Below are positions 17,177 to 25,038 of a stretch of DNA of 64,000 bases, piece after piece. Position 1 is the first letter of the stretch, and every line of letters starts with the position of its first letter. The notes below the pieces were generated by a model. It was not told the origin of the DNA, made no database searches, and worked only from the letters and a program-made list of their open reading frames with translations. The stretch is from the NCBI RefSeq assembly GCF_000331735.1, contig NC_020126.1, positions 6,404,501-6,468,500 of the forward strand, written 5' to 3'. Position numbers and translations under genes: made by a program. Origin of the DNA: Myxococcus stipitatus DSM 14675 (GTDB taxonomy: Bacteria > Myxococcota > Myxococcia > Myxococcales > Myxococcaceae).

Positions 17177-17782
17177 ATGCGCTATCCAACAAGGGCGGAG
17201 CAAGAGGCACTTCACGCGAGGGTCCTCAAAGGCCGTGCCGACCCGACGGCTCCCGATGATGTCCACCGTGCATTCAACGACAAAATCATCAGTGTCTTGC
17301 GCGACAAGCTCCGTTGCAGCCAGGACGAAGCCATCGACTCCACCGTCGACGCGGTCATCACCTATCTGAAGGAGCCCAAGAGCTTCGACGCCCGTATCGG
17401 CCCTTTGTCCACCTACTTGACGCACATCGCCAAGCAAAGGGCGCGGGACCGGTTGAGAACACGAACGAAAATGGAGATTCGCGAGCAGAAATACGCGGCG
17501 GATTTCGCACTCGGGGGCCCGGCTCCGAATGGGGATCCGGAGGCCACGGTGGAAGCACATCGGTTCGCAGCACGACTGGGGCCATGGGGATTCACCCCGA
17601 AGGAGCAGAAATTCCTCTGGCTCTCATTCACAGGCGAGAGCTCCACGGAGCGCCTCGCAGAGGCCCTCGACCTCGCCCCCATGTCCAAGGAGGAACGCCA
17701 GCGAGAAGTCAAACGCCACCAGGACCGCCTGAAAAAACGCCTTGCGCGTTACGGAAGGGAGGCAGTCGATGTCATCCCCTGA
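17177..17782 (+). CDS. RNA polymerase sigma-70-like (ECF-type) factor
   Basis: A 201-residue protein with a sigma-2-like helix set (AFNDKIISVLRDKL ... STVDAVITYLKEPKSFD ... LSTYLTHIAKQRARDRLR) and, near the C-terminus, a sigma-4-like helix-turn-helix region (FTPKEQKFLWLSF ... RLAEALDLA ... RHQDRLKKRLARYG). It probably directs polymerase to its own operon or a small regulon. ATG at 17177 is preferred (GAGG 7 bases upstream); ATG at 17153 is an alternative. It is the first gene of a five-gene operon and overlaps the next start by 14 bases. Base composition here is slightly lower in GC than in the surrounding genes, which fits acquisition by transfer. Confidence 0.72.
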   Translation: MRYPTRAEQEALHARVLKGRADPTAPDDVHRAFNDKIISVLRDKLRCSQDEAIDSTVDAVITYLKEPKSFDARIGPLSTYLTHIAKQRARDRLRTRTKMEIREQKYAADFALGGPAPNGDPEATVEAHRFAARLGPWGFTPKEQKFLWLSFTGESSTERLAEALDLAPMSKEERQREVKRHQDRLKKRLARYGREAVDVIP

Positions 17783-18146
17783 TTGGCTTGAAGCGGCGGC
17801 GCGGCGCAGCTCACTCGAGCCGTGGACACTGGGTCATACCTTTGAGCGGTACCGTGATTTGGAGAGCCGCACCCCGAAGCAGCTCGCCGATGAACTGGGT
17901 TGCACAGAAGAGCAGGTCAAATGGATGGCGCTCTGCCACTGCCCCCAGGACGAGGGCTTCGCCGAACAAGTGGCCCAGCTCGCGAAACGTTATGAAGTGG
18001 ATCTCCGGCAGCTGACCCGGATTCTCCGACGCGTGCAGGTCATGGAAGCTCTGCGCCGCGCGAAGGCAGGCGGAAAGGGAACCCGGAAGGTCACCGTCCT
18101 GATTGCGGCGAGAGACCATTCCACTAAGGACAAGAAGAACTCATGA
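17769..18146 (+). CDS. Unrecognised 125-aa protein of the ImmA/NurA/HerA operon
   Basis: A small protein starting at the ATG at 17769, with GGGAGG 7 bases upstream inside the end of the sigma gene. It has a possible helix-turn-helix (TPKQLADELGCTEEQVKWMA) followed by two more helices and a lysine-rich tail. It could be a DNA-binding regulator or a partner of the sigma factor. I do not recognise a family. Its stop overlaps the next gene's start (ATGA), so it is translationally coupled to the metallopeptidase. Confidence 0.65.
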   Translation: MSSPDWLEAAARRSSLEPWTLGHTFERYRDLESRTPKQLADELGCTEEQVKWMALCHCPQDEGFAEQVAQLAKRYEVDLRQLTRILRRVQVMEALRRAKAGGKGTRKVTVLIAARDHSTKDKKNS

Positions 18147-18877
18147 CAGGACACTGGCTGGATGAGGCAGTGGCTGCATCCCAGTTGCCGACACCCCAGG
18201 TTTTTCCCAGGGAACTGGCCACCGAGGTCGATAGCTATCTCAAGGTCAGCATGGAGTTCTTGCCCATGCTGACCACTGACGGTGTCAGGGATTGGCTGGG
18301 CTGGCGAGACTTCGAGTACCACGAGGACGAAGCCCCTCGGCGGCTTCACGGCTGCATGGTCGCGAACGCCGGCGGCGCGGTCCTCCTCATGGACAGCGAG
18401 GACTCGCTCGAGGAGCAGCGCTTCACCCTGGCGCATGAGGTGGCCCACTTCGTCCTGGACCACCTCGTGCCGCGCGATTGGGCCTTGAGAATGTTCGGAG
18501 AGTCCATCCGGCCCGTGCTGGATGGACTCCGCGACCCGACGCCCCACGAGCTCATCTCGTCCCACTTCAGCCGTGTTCCCATCGGCGTGCAGGTCAAGCT
18601 CATGGACCGGAACCAGACTGGGACCATCCAGTCCGCCAAGGTGCTCCAGGCCGAACGTCGCGCGGACCGGCTGGCGTTCGAGTTCCTGGCCCCCGCCGCA
18701 CTGGCGATGGAGACGCTGAGCCAGCACTCCGAAGACGACGGAGTGGAAGCGCTCGCCACCCGCTTCGGGCTCACGCGGCGCGCGGCGCACGAGTACGCCC
18801 GGATGTTGGTCCGTCCTCGGCGTCCGGAGCGCTTCTCGCTCGTACGGATGCTGGGAACGGATGGGAGGGGACAATGA
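18143..18877 (+). CDS. ImmA/IrrE-family metallopeptidase
   Basis: A 244-residue protein with the zinc-peptidase motif H98-E-V-A-H102 in FTLAHEVAHFVLDH and a downstream acidic/His-poor helical part (AERRADRLAFEFLAPA) where the third ligand (Glu/Asp) is expected. Such peptidases cleave repressors (ImmA on ImmR, IrrE/PprI on DdrO) to switch on mobile-element or DNA-damage genes. The C-terminal part (ALATRFGLTRRAAHEYARML) is the typical winged-helix-like tail. It is coupled by four-base overlaps to both neighbours. In this operon it may sense damage or infection and relieve repression; a target repressor is not obvious, though the 125-residue protein upstream is a candidate. Confidence 0.85.
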   Translation: MTGHWLDEAVAASQLPTPQVFPRELATEVDSYLKVSMEFLPMLTTDGVRDWLGWRDFEYHEDEAPRRLHGCMVANAGGAVLLMDSEDSLEEQRFTLAHEVAHFVLDHLVPRDWALRMFGESIRPVLDGLRDPTPHELISSHFSRVPIGVQVKLMDRNQTGTIQSAKVLQAERRADRLAFEFLAPAALAMETLSQHSEDDGVEALATRFGLTRRAAHEYARMLVRPRRPERFSLVRMLGTDGRGQ

Positions 18878-20058
18878 GCCGTTCAAGGCCAGACAGAGAC
18901 TACGAAGAGCTTCACGGCGACGCAGACTTCCTCGCGGACTACGGCGAGGACATGGGGAGGACGCTCAACCTCGACACGTGGCTGCCTGAACATGCCCTGG
19001 ACAAGGTGATGAGCCGCTTCCGGCTGGAGATTGCGCAAGCCGTGCGCACGGAAGACAAGCTCCGGAGCATCATCCGCGCGGAGGTCCTCCCCCAGATTGG
19101 CGGACTCACGGGTGCTCCGCGTGAGGCAGGCGTGTACGTGGCCGAGCCCGCTCAATTGGAGGCCATCTATCAAGGCCTGCTCTTCTCCGGGCGCGTCGAG
19201 GCAGTGAACGGGAGCTTCTCCTCCTACGAGAGCGTGCCCCTCGGCATCACCCAGATTGGCATCGCCATCGTGGGGTACGCCGGCACGCAGGGAACCTTCT
19301 CGCAGCGACTGTTTCGCAAGGAGGTGGCCGAGAAGCACAACAACCTCCTCCAGGACGTCCTGGATTGCATCCAACGACGTCAGGACAACTCCAGCTCCGC
19401 GCGCCGGGCACCCTATTCTCGCCTCGCCCGGCGCGGCATCCGCGCCTTCGCCGAGCGCTCAGCCCTGGTGGACAAGGCCCGCGCGGAGTGGCGCATCGGT
19501 CAAGGCAACCCATTCTCATACGACATGCTGACAGGCTCGGGCTATCAACGGCTCCTCGATGCATCGCTCGATGTGCTGCGGCGACTCGTCCTGCAGCACA
19601 AGAAGTTCGTCTTCGTCAGCCCCATCCTGGATGGCCGCGGCTTGCTGACGCTCGGGAGCTCTCTCCTGCCCGGGGAGTACGCGGTCATCGAAACCATGGC
19701 GGAGTTCGGCGATCAGGTCATCGAACGATGGCAATACGACCTGGACAACGGACAGCTCGTCACCGACTTCCTGGAAGAGTGCAGTCCGGAGGTGCTCACC
19801 GGCGTATTCCGGACGTCGCCTCAGGCTCCTCCCCGTTTGTTCTTCGCGCATCGAGAGCACGTCCATGTCGCGGCGCGTATCGCGATTGCGGACAGCATGC
19901 TCCGACGTGAGCGCGGCTATCCCATGCTCCTCGACATGGCGGAGATGACGTGCCGGAGCGCGTTCGGAGAGGACGGCTTCCTGGGCCTCGTCCAGGACGC
20001 CTACTCCCAGGTCGGCGCGGGGCTGCAGTTCTTCAACGACTCAAGGTCTCGAAGGTAG
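18874..20058 (+). CDS. NurA-like protein, partner of HerA
   Basis: A 394-residue protein resembling the NurA nuclease family. The segment RVEAVNGSFSSYESVPLG followed by the strand QIGIAIVGYAG corresponds to the NurA motif that starts with A-(I/V)-D-G-S. A later strand KKFVFVSPILDGRGLL and a C-terminal block GYPMLLDMAEMTC ... FFNDSRSRR match the tail of NurA proteins. In archaea NurA is a 5'-3' nuclease that works as a ring with the HerA translocase in end resection. The ATG at 18874 overlaps the upstream stop, and HerA follows after 12 bases. The first catalytic Asp appears to be Asn112, so activity may be altered; alternatively I have mis-registered the motif. Confidence 0.65.
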   Translation: MSRSRPDRDYEELHGDADFLADYGEDMGRTLNLDTWLPEHALDKVMSRFRLEIAQAVRTEDKLRSIIRAEVLPQIGGLTGAPREAGVYVAEPAQLEAIYQGLLFSGRVEAVNGSFSSYESVPLGITQIGIAIVGYAGTQGTFSQRLFRKEVAEKHNNLLQDVLDCIQRRQDNSSSARRAPYSRLARRGIRAFAERSALVDKARAEWRIGQGNPFSYDMLTGSGYQRLLDASLDVLRRLVLQHKKFVFVSPILDGRGLLTLGSSLLPGEYAVIETMAEFGDQVIERWQYDLDNGQLVTDFLEECSPEVLTGVFRTSPQAPPRLFFAHREHVHVAARIAIADSMLRRERGYPMLLDMAEMTCRSAFGEDGFLGLVQDAYSQVGAGLQFFNDSRSRR

Positions 20059-20070
20059 GTGGAGGGAGTC

Positions 20071-22641
20071 ATGTCAGAAAACGGCAATGGCAACGGCAAC
20101 GGCAAACCGCCCAGGTACCCGGAAACCCAAGCCCCGTGGGAGGCTTCCTCCCAGCGCTCGGCCTCGGCACCCGCGTCCCGGCCGCTCAACGGCGTGAGCA
20201 ACCCGCAGGGATACAGCCCCACGCGAGGCCGGACCGCGACGCTCGAGGAGCCCCCTCGCCAGGCCACCGCACCCGAGAACCCGGGCCTGACCTCGCGCCA
20301 GCCCGCCCGTCCTCCTCCCGCCAGTCCGCGCACCAATGAAGTGCTCCAGCGAGCCCCTTCAACTCCCGCGGCTCGCCTCACGGCCACCCCCGCTCCCGTC
20401 AACACACGCCCCCCCGACTCGAACCGTCGCGAGTCTCCGCTCCTCGACCCGCCCTCGTCTCGACCCGCGGGTCCTCGCGCCAACGAGCCGAGCCCGGACC
20501 CACGGCAGCAGCCCGCGCGCGCCCGCATCATCGAAGCGCTCCAGCGAGACGCCTCCACCACGCCCCCTCCAGCCGAGGCCCGGTCGAACCCCACGCCCCC
20601 GCGCCCCCATGACCCACCCCAGCGGGCGCCACAGCCTCCCGCGACCCGCCCGGAGTCCCGGCCCCCGCCCACGAGCGCACGCTCCAACGAGGTGGCCCGA
20701 CAGGAGCCTCCCTCCGCCGAGGCCCCCACTCCGACCGCCGAGTCCCGCGACAACCCGGTCGTGCGTCCCACGCCGCCGGAGGCACTGGAGGAGTTGGAGT
20801 CCCTGCAGCTCACCGTGAAGCCCTCCTCGCCCGAGGAAGAGGAGCTGATGAAGGCCGTGGCCTTCACGCACTTCGACACCTCCTCCAGCGAGGACAACCT
20901 CATCACCCTCCTCATCACCCGCGAGGACCTGCCACAGCTGGCCTCGCAGACACTCGTGCGCATCAAGTCGCGCGAGGACCAGCGCAGCTACCTGGGCGTC
21001 GTCGTCAGAGGCCCCTTCGCCGAACCCAACGCCGTCCCCGCGGGCTCCACCATGGCCATCGGCGTGGTGACGCAGGGCAAGCGGATGACCTACACGTTCG
21101 ACTACCACGGGCGCGCGGAGGTGGAGTTGCTCGGCGAGGAGACGGGGGGCGGCGTGCTGGAGCCGCCTCGCTTCCGCCCCCGCCCCCAGAGTCCCGTGTT
21201 CAAGCTCGATGACGAGGAGAGTGCCCGAGTGCTCGGTGTCGGCGGCGAGCTGAGCATGGGCATGGTGGTCGGCTACAACAAGATGGAGGCCCGCATCCAT
21301 CCACGCGACAAGGCCGTGCTGCCCCGCCACACCGGCATCATCGGCACCACGGGTGGCGGCAAGTCGACCACCGTCGCGACGCTCATCCACCGCGCGCAGA
21401 CGCAAGGCATCGCCACCATCATCTTCGACGTGGAGGGCGAGTACACCCACGTGGACCGCCCCACCGAGCACCCCGCCATGCTGGAGGCCCTCCGACGTCG
21501 CGGCCAACGGGCCGAGGGCGTCAAGGACCTCCACATCCACCACCTCACGGGCCGCTCCAGCCTCAACCCTCGCCACCGCAACCTGCGCCCCTTCTCCCTC
21601 GCCTTCTCCAGCCTGTCTCCCTACGCGCTCGCCGAGATCCTCGAGATGTCCGACGCGCAGCAGGAGCGCTTCCTCAAGGCCTACGACGTCACGAAGATGC
21701 TGCTCGAGGACTTCAACATCTTCCCGACCACGCCCGAGGAGCACCGCGCGGCGCTCGACGTCGACGAGCTCTCCACCGGCTACCCTCGGATGACCATCCA
21801 GCACGTGCTGGACGTCGTGAGCGCCTATCTCTACAGCCTCAGCGATGAAGGCCGCACGGAGACCCGGAGTCGCTCCCGCAGCTCCCGCAGGGACGCCGAA
21901 GAGGCCGCCCCCAGCGAGGAGCCAGTGCCTCGAGGGCCCACCCTCTACAGCGAGTTCCGCGCCAACCCGGGGCGCGTCATGGCGCGCGTGATGGCGCAGA
22001 CGAGCCGGAATGAAATCAGCTGGAGGGCGCTGGCCAGCAAGCTCCACCGCCTGCGCCGGCTCAACATCTTCGACGTCGGCAACACGCCGAAGGTCGACTA
22101 CGAGGCGATGCTCACGCCGGGCCGCGTCTCCGTCATCGACCTGTCCGACACCGACTCGCCGCAGCTCAACAACCTGGTCATCGCGGACATCCTCCGCGGC
22201 CTCCAGGAGACCCAGGAGGCCCGCTACACCCGCGCCAGCGCCAGGGGCCAGGACGTCACGCCCGTCCTCATCGTCATCGAGGAGGCCCACGAGTTCCTCT
22301 CCGCCAGCCGCATCTCCCAGATGCCCGTGCTGTTCGAGCAGGTGGCGCGCATCGCCAAGCGAGGCCGCAAGCGGTGGTTAGGGCTCGTGTTCGTCACGCA
22401 GCTCCCGCAGCATCTCCCTCAAGAGGTCCTGGGGCTGCTCAACAACTTCATCGTCCACAAAATCACCGACAGCTCCGTCATCGCCCGCATGCAGCGCGCG
22501 GTGGGTGGCATCGATGAGAGCCTCTGGAATCGCGTGTCGCGGCTCGCGCCAGGTCAGGCGCTGGTCTCCTTCACCCAGTTCACCCGCCCGCTCATGGTGG
22601 CCGTGGACCCCGCGCCGGTGAAGCGCATGCTCGTGGAGTGA
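20071..22641 (+). CDS. HerA-like hexameric DNA translocase
   Basis: An 856-residue protein. The first ~255 residues are a Pro/Arg/Ser-rich, apparently disordered region with an NGNGNGNG start and recurring (S/A)-R-x-N-E units. A small beta-barrel-like HAS domain follows (about 265-375). The RecA-like ATPase has Walker A GTTGGGKST (about 424-432), the HerA-type FDVEGEYTH, Walker B LIVIEEAHEFL (about 732-742), and the sensor/arginine region KRGRKRWLGLVFVTQ and LNNFIVHKITDS typical of HerA. It should form a ring that pumps DNA and feeds the NurA-like partner. GTG at 20059 is possible, but ATG at 20071 follows GGAGGG closely. The long disordered N-terminus is unusual for HerA. Confidence 0.88.
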   Translation: MSENGNGNGNGKPPRYPETQAPWEASSQRSASAPASRPLNGVSNPQGYSPTRGRTATLEEPPRQATAPENPGLTSRQPARPPPASPRTNEVLQRAPSTPAARLTATPAPVNTRPPDSNRRESPLLDPPSSRPAGPRANEPSPDPRQQPARARIIEALQRDASTTPPPAEARSNPTPPRPHDPPQRAPQPPATRPESRPPPTSARSNEVARQEPPSAEAPTPTAESRDNPVVRPTPPEALEELESLQLTVKPSSPEEEELMKAVAFTHFDTSSSEDNLITLLITREDLPQLASQTLVRIKSREDQRSYLGVVVRGPFAEPNAVPAGSTMAIGVVTQGKRMTYTFDYHGRAEVELLGEETGGGVLEPPRFRPRPQSPVFKLDDEESARVLGVGGELSMGMVVGYNKMEARIHPRDKAVLPRHTGIIGTTGGGKSTTVATLIHRAQTQGIATIIFDVEGEYTHVDRPTEHPAMLEALRRRGQRAEGVKDLHIHHLTGRSSLNPRHRNLRPFSLAFSSLSPYALAEILEMSDAQQERFLKAYDVTKMLLEDFNIFPTTPEEHRAALDVDELSTGYPRMTIQHVLDVVSAYLYSLSDEGRTETRSRSRSSRRDAEEAAPSEEPVPRGPTLYSEFRANPGRVMARVMAQTSRNEISWRALASKLHRLRRLNIFDVGNTPKVDYEAMLTPGRVSVIDLSDTDSPQLNNLVIADILRGLQETQEARYTRASARGQDVTPVLIVIEEAHEFLSASRISQMPVLFEQVARIAKRGRKRWLGLVFVTQLPQHLPQEVLGLLNNFIVHKITDSSVIARMQRAVGGIDESLWNRVSRLAPGQALVSFTQFTRPLMVAVDPAPVKRMLVE

Positions 22642-22665
22642 CACGCGCGCCTCGGAGACGGAGCC

Positions 22666-22695
22666 AGCGGAGGGACGCTCGACGTCCCTCCCGCT
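22666..22695. terminator. Inverted repeat between herA-like gene and small membrane protein
   Basis: AGCGGAGGGACG and CGTCCCTCCCGCT form a roughly 12-bp stem with one bulged base and a 5-base loop. It lies 25 bases after the HerA stop and overlaps the stop of the convergent small gene, so it can end both transcripts. There is no U-run. Confidence 0.45.
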
Positions 22696-22834
22696 ACCCG
22701 TCCTTCTTCGAGGCGTCCTTCCCCTTCTTCTCGCGGTCCTTCCACCCCCACGTCGAGCTCCACATCCCGGGCCCCGTCGCGAGAATCGTGACGAGCGTCA
22801 TCACCACCGCTCCAATGAGAATCTCCCAGACCAT
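22694..22834 (-). CDS. 46-aa membrane protein with charged tail
   Basis: A short gene with a perfect AAGGAGG site 6 bases before its ATG. The product starts MVWEILIGAVVMTLVTILAT, one strong membrane helix, and then turns into a Trp/Ser linker (GMWSSTWGW) and a lysine-rich C-terminus (KDREKKGKDASKKDG). The ideal ribosome site, clear helix and clean stop make it more than chance. Function is unknown; small helix-plus-basic-tail proteins can be toxins, regulators or subunits of membrane complexes. It is convergent with the HerA gene. Confidence 0.7.
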   Translation of the reverse strand: MVWEILIGAVVMTLVTILATGPGMWSSTWGWKDREKKGKDASKKDG

Positions 22835-23101
22835 GTCACGCCTCCTTCGACGACAACCTCACCCTTCGCACGCCCAGCGCCCCTGAGGACATGCGTAACG
22901 CGCACCTCGCGCCAGGGACAGTGCCGCATCATCCCATCGCGATGGCATCCGGCCGCCCCGTCCCTCGGAGCCCCTGCGGGGCACCAGCACTGAGCGGACG
23001 TGCGCGGGGACTCGACGCGCCGGCAACCTAGCAGCTCATCCCGTGAGTGCAATCCAGGGTGGGAACGTGTCCCCGCGCACGGTGCTACTGTCCACTCCCG
23101 A

Positions 23102-24103
23102 ATGCCTCTCTCCTTCGTGCGCGGCTCCGTCCGCCTGTCCGTGACGTCACGCCTCCGCGCGTGGCTCCTGCTGGGCCTGGTGTCCGGCGTGTCTGCCTGC
23201 GACGGGCGGCCCCCTCCCGAGCCCCCCAGCCCGGAGACCCCGTGCCCCACCCGCCCCTGTGAGGGCGAGGTGGCCATCCGGCCCGAGGGCAGCGTGCGCA
23301 TCGCCGCGCTCAACGTCCACCGACTCTTCGACACCGTCTGCGACTCCGGCAGGTGCGGAGGCTCCGAGTACGAAGCCCTTCCCTCCCCGAGCGCGTTCGC
23401 CGCCCAGGCCGACCAGCTCGCCCGAGGCATCGAGATGCTCGACGCGGACGTGATGCTGCTCGCGGAGGTGGAGACCCAGGCGGGGCTCGACGCACTCAAG
23501 TCCCGGCTCCCCGAGTTCCCCCACGGTGTGCTGGGAGAGACCGGGTCCACGGCCTCCGTGGACGTCGCGGTGCTCTCCGCGTACCCCATCACGCAGGTGT
23601 TGGGACACCGCGACCGCACCCTCGTCCGCCCCAACGGCTCCACGACGCGCTTCTCGCGCGAGCTGCTGGAGGTCCACCTGGACGTGAAGGGCAAGCAGGT
23701 CATCGTCTTCGCGGCGCACTACCGCTCGAAGGTGGATGACGACGCCGGCCGCCGCTACGCCGAGGCGGACGCGACGCGCGACATCATGACCCAGGCCGCC
23801 GCGCGCTCACCGCGAGCGCTGGTGGTGCTCGGGGGTGACCTCAACGACGTCCCGGGCTCACCTCCGCTGCTCGCCCTGGAGCTCAACGGGAGCCTCTCGC
23901 GCGTGGCGAAGGACCGGCCGGACTCGGAGACCTGGACCTACGTCTACTCCGGACAGCGGCAGGCCATCGACCACCTGTACATCGCGAACGGCGCGGCCGG
24001 GACGTACGTGCCCGGCTCGTTCCGCGCGGCACGGGAAGGCGGAGGAGGCTTCGGCGGCTCGGACCACGCCGCCGTCGTCGCCGACTTCCTGCCCGCGCCG
24101 TGA
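23102..24103 (+). CDS. Endonuclease/exonuclease/phosphatase-fold lipoprotein
   Basis: A 333-residue lipoprotein. After a basic N-terminus and the hydrophobic stretch AWLLLGLVSG comes the lipobox VSAC, giving a lipidated Cys33 and a Pro-rich linker. The mature part is an EEP (DNase I-like) fold: VRIAALNVHRLFD with the catalytic Asn, AEVE as the metal Glu, AAHYRSK, GGDLNDVPGS with the paired Asp/Asn, IDHLYI, and the C-terminal GGSDHAAVVADF with the Asp-His pair. All catalytic positions appear present, so it is probably an active surface or periplasmic nuclease or phosphodiesterase. Its substrate (DNA, lipid or nucleotide) is unknown. The ribosome site is weak. It converges on the YceI gene. Confidence 0.88.
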   Translation: MPLSFVRGSVRLSVTSRLRAWLLLGLVSGVSACDGRPPPEPPSPETPCPTRPCEGEVAIRPEGSVRIAALNVHRLFDTVCDSGRCGGSEYEALPSPSAFAAQADQLARGIEMLDADVMLLAEVETQAGLDALKSRLPEFPHGVLGETGSTASVDVAVLSAYPITQVLGHRDRTLVRPNGSTTRFSRELLEVHLDVKGKQVIVFAAHYRSKVDDDAGRRYAEADATRDIMTQAAARSPRALVVLGGDLNDVPGSPPLLALELNGSLSRVAKDRPDSETWTYVYSGQRQAIDHLYIANGAAGTYVPGSFRAAREGGGGFGGSDHAAVVADFLPAP

Positions 24104-24113
24104 GTCGACGGGC

Positions 24114-24650
24114 TCAGCTCGCGGCGGGCACGGCCTGGATGTCCAGCTCGATGTCCACCTTCTCGCCGACGAGCCAGCCTCCGTTGTCGAGCGTCTTGTT
24201 CCAGCGGATGCCGTAGTCGGAGCGGTTGAGGGTGGCGCGCGCGGTGAAGATGAGCCGCGTGTTGCCCCACGGGTCCTTCGACGTGGCCGTGTGACGCGCC
24301 TCGAAGACCACGGGCTTCGTCACGTTGCGGATGGTCAGCTCACCGCTCAAGCGGAAGCCCGCGCCTCCCGTGGCCTCCGTGCCGGTGCTCCGGAAGGTGA
24401 GCTTGGGCGCCGCCTCCGCGTCGAGGAAGTCCGGCGAGCGCAGGTGCGCATCCCGCTCCGGTGCTCCCGTGTAGATGCTGGCCGTGTCGGCGCTCACCTC
24501 GACCTCTCCCTGGGTGGGGTGCTCCGAGTCCACGCGCAGGACACCGGCGATGCGCTCGAAGCGGCCATGCACCCGCGCCACCACCATGTGGCGGGCGATG
24601 AACAGGACGGTGGAGTGCGCGGGGTCGATGGTCCAAGCAGTCACGGGCAT
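24114..24650 (-). CDS. YceI-family lipocalin-like protein
   Basis: A 178-residue YceI protein. It has the starting strand WTIDPAHSTVLFIARHMVVA, the central GEVEVSADTASIYTG, the segment LRSPDFLDAEAAPKLTFRS, and the end strands (YGIRWNKTLDNGGWLVGEKV and DIELDIQA). YceI proteins form an eight-stranded barrel that binds polyisoprenoid-like ligands. No signal peptide is visible with the ATG at 24650; a start 22 residues upstream adds a Ser-rich, non-signal sequence. It therefore looks cytoplasmic. Confidence 0.92.
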   Translation of the reverse strand: MPVTAWTIDPAHSTVLFIARHMVVARVHGRFERIAGVLRVDSEHPTQGEVEVSADTASIYTGAPERDAHLRSPDFLDAEAAPKLTFRSTGTEATGGAGFRLSGELTIRNVTKPVVFEARHTATSKDPWGNTRLIFTARATLNRSDYGIRWNKTLDNGGWLVGEKVDIELDIQAVPAAS

Positions 24651-25038
24651 GGGGGAGCTCGCAGAGGAAGAGTCGAGGGGGACCCTCATCCTAGGAAGGA
24701 TGCGCGCACCAGGCATGGCGAATTCTCGTGACGCTTCACGTGCAGGACACGAAGTGAATGCACGCTGACCGAGAGCGCCAGCGCCATGTCAGGACAGGTG
24801 GGGCGTGGCGTCGGATGCGGCGGTCTCGTCGAAACACTCAGTGATGCCGGGGTGTCTGGCCGTACGGGTCCGACACGCTCACTTACGGTCCTAAGGTAGC
24901 TCCCCTCCGGGCGACCGGAGGCGCCATGCAGCGTTGCTTCTCACGCAGAAGCACGCCGCGCGCCCACTGCCGCGGCCACACCGCGGTAAGAGCGACCGCA
25001 CCCAGCATGGCCCGTGCACTCGGGCACCCCGGCTCGCC
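24651..25038. other. Intergenic stretch with three hairpins and a 23S-rRNA-like 16-mer
   Basis: No convincing gene is seen here. The bases 24885-24900 equal the highly conserved bacterial 23S rRNA stretch that contains the I-CeuI core (ACGGTCCTAAGGTAGC), but flanking bases do not match 23S rRNA. Three short perfect hairpins follow: CCTCCGG-GCGA-CCGGAGG (24904-24921, GNRA-type loop), a 7-bp stem at 24935-24953 and CCGCGG/CCGCGG at 24970-24986. They lie just after the cyclase gene on its strand and may act as its 3' structure or terminator, but none has a U-tract. Confidence 0.45.

Noticed and set aside
20083..20105. Minisatellite or phase-variable repeat at the start of the HerA gene
   Set aside because: The Asn-Gly codon repeat is only about four units long and in-frame, so slippage would not switch the gene off.
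24885..24900. Fragment of a 23S rRNA gene
   Set aside because: Only 16 bases match; flanks do not resemble rRNA on either side.
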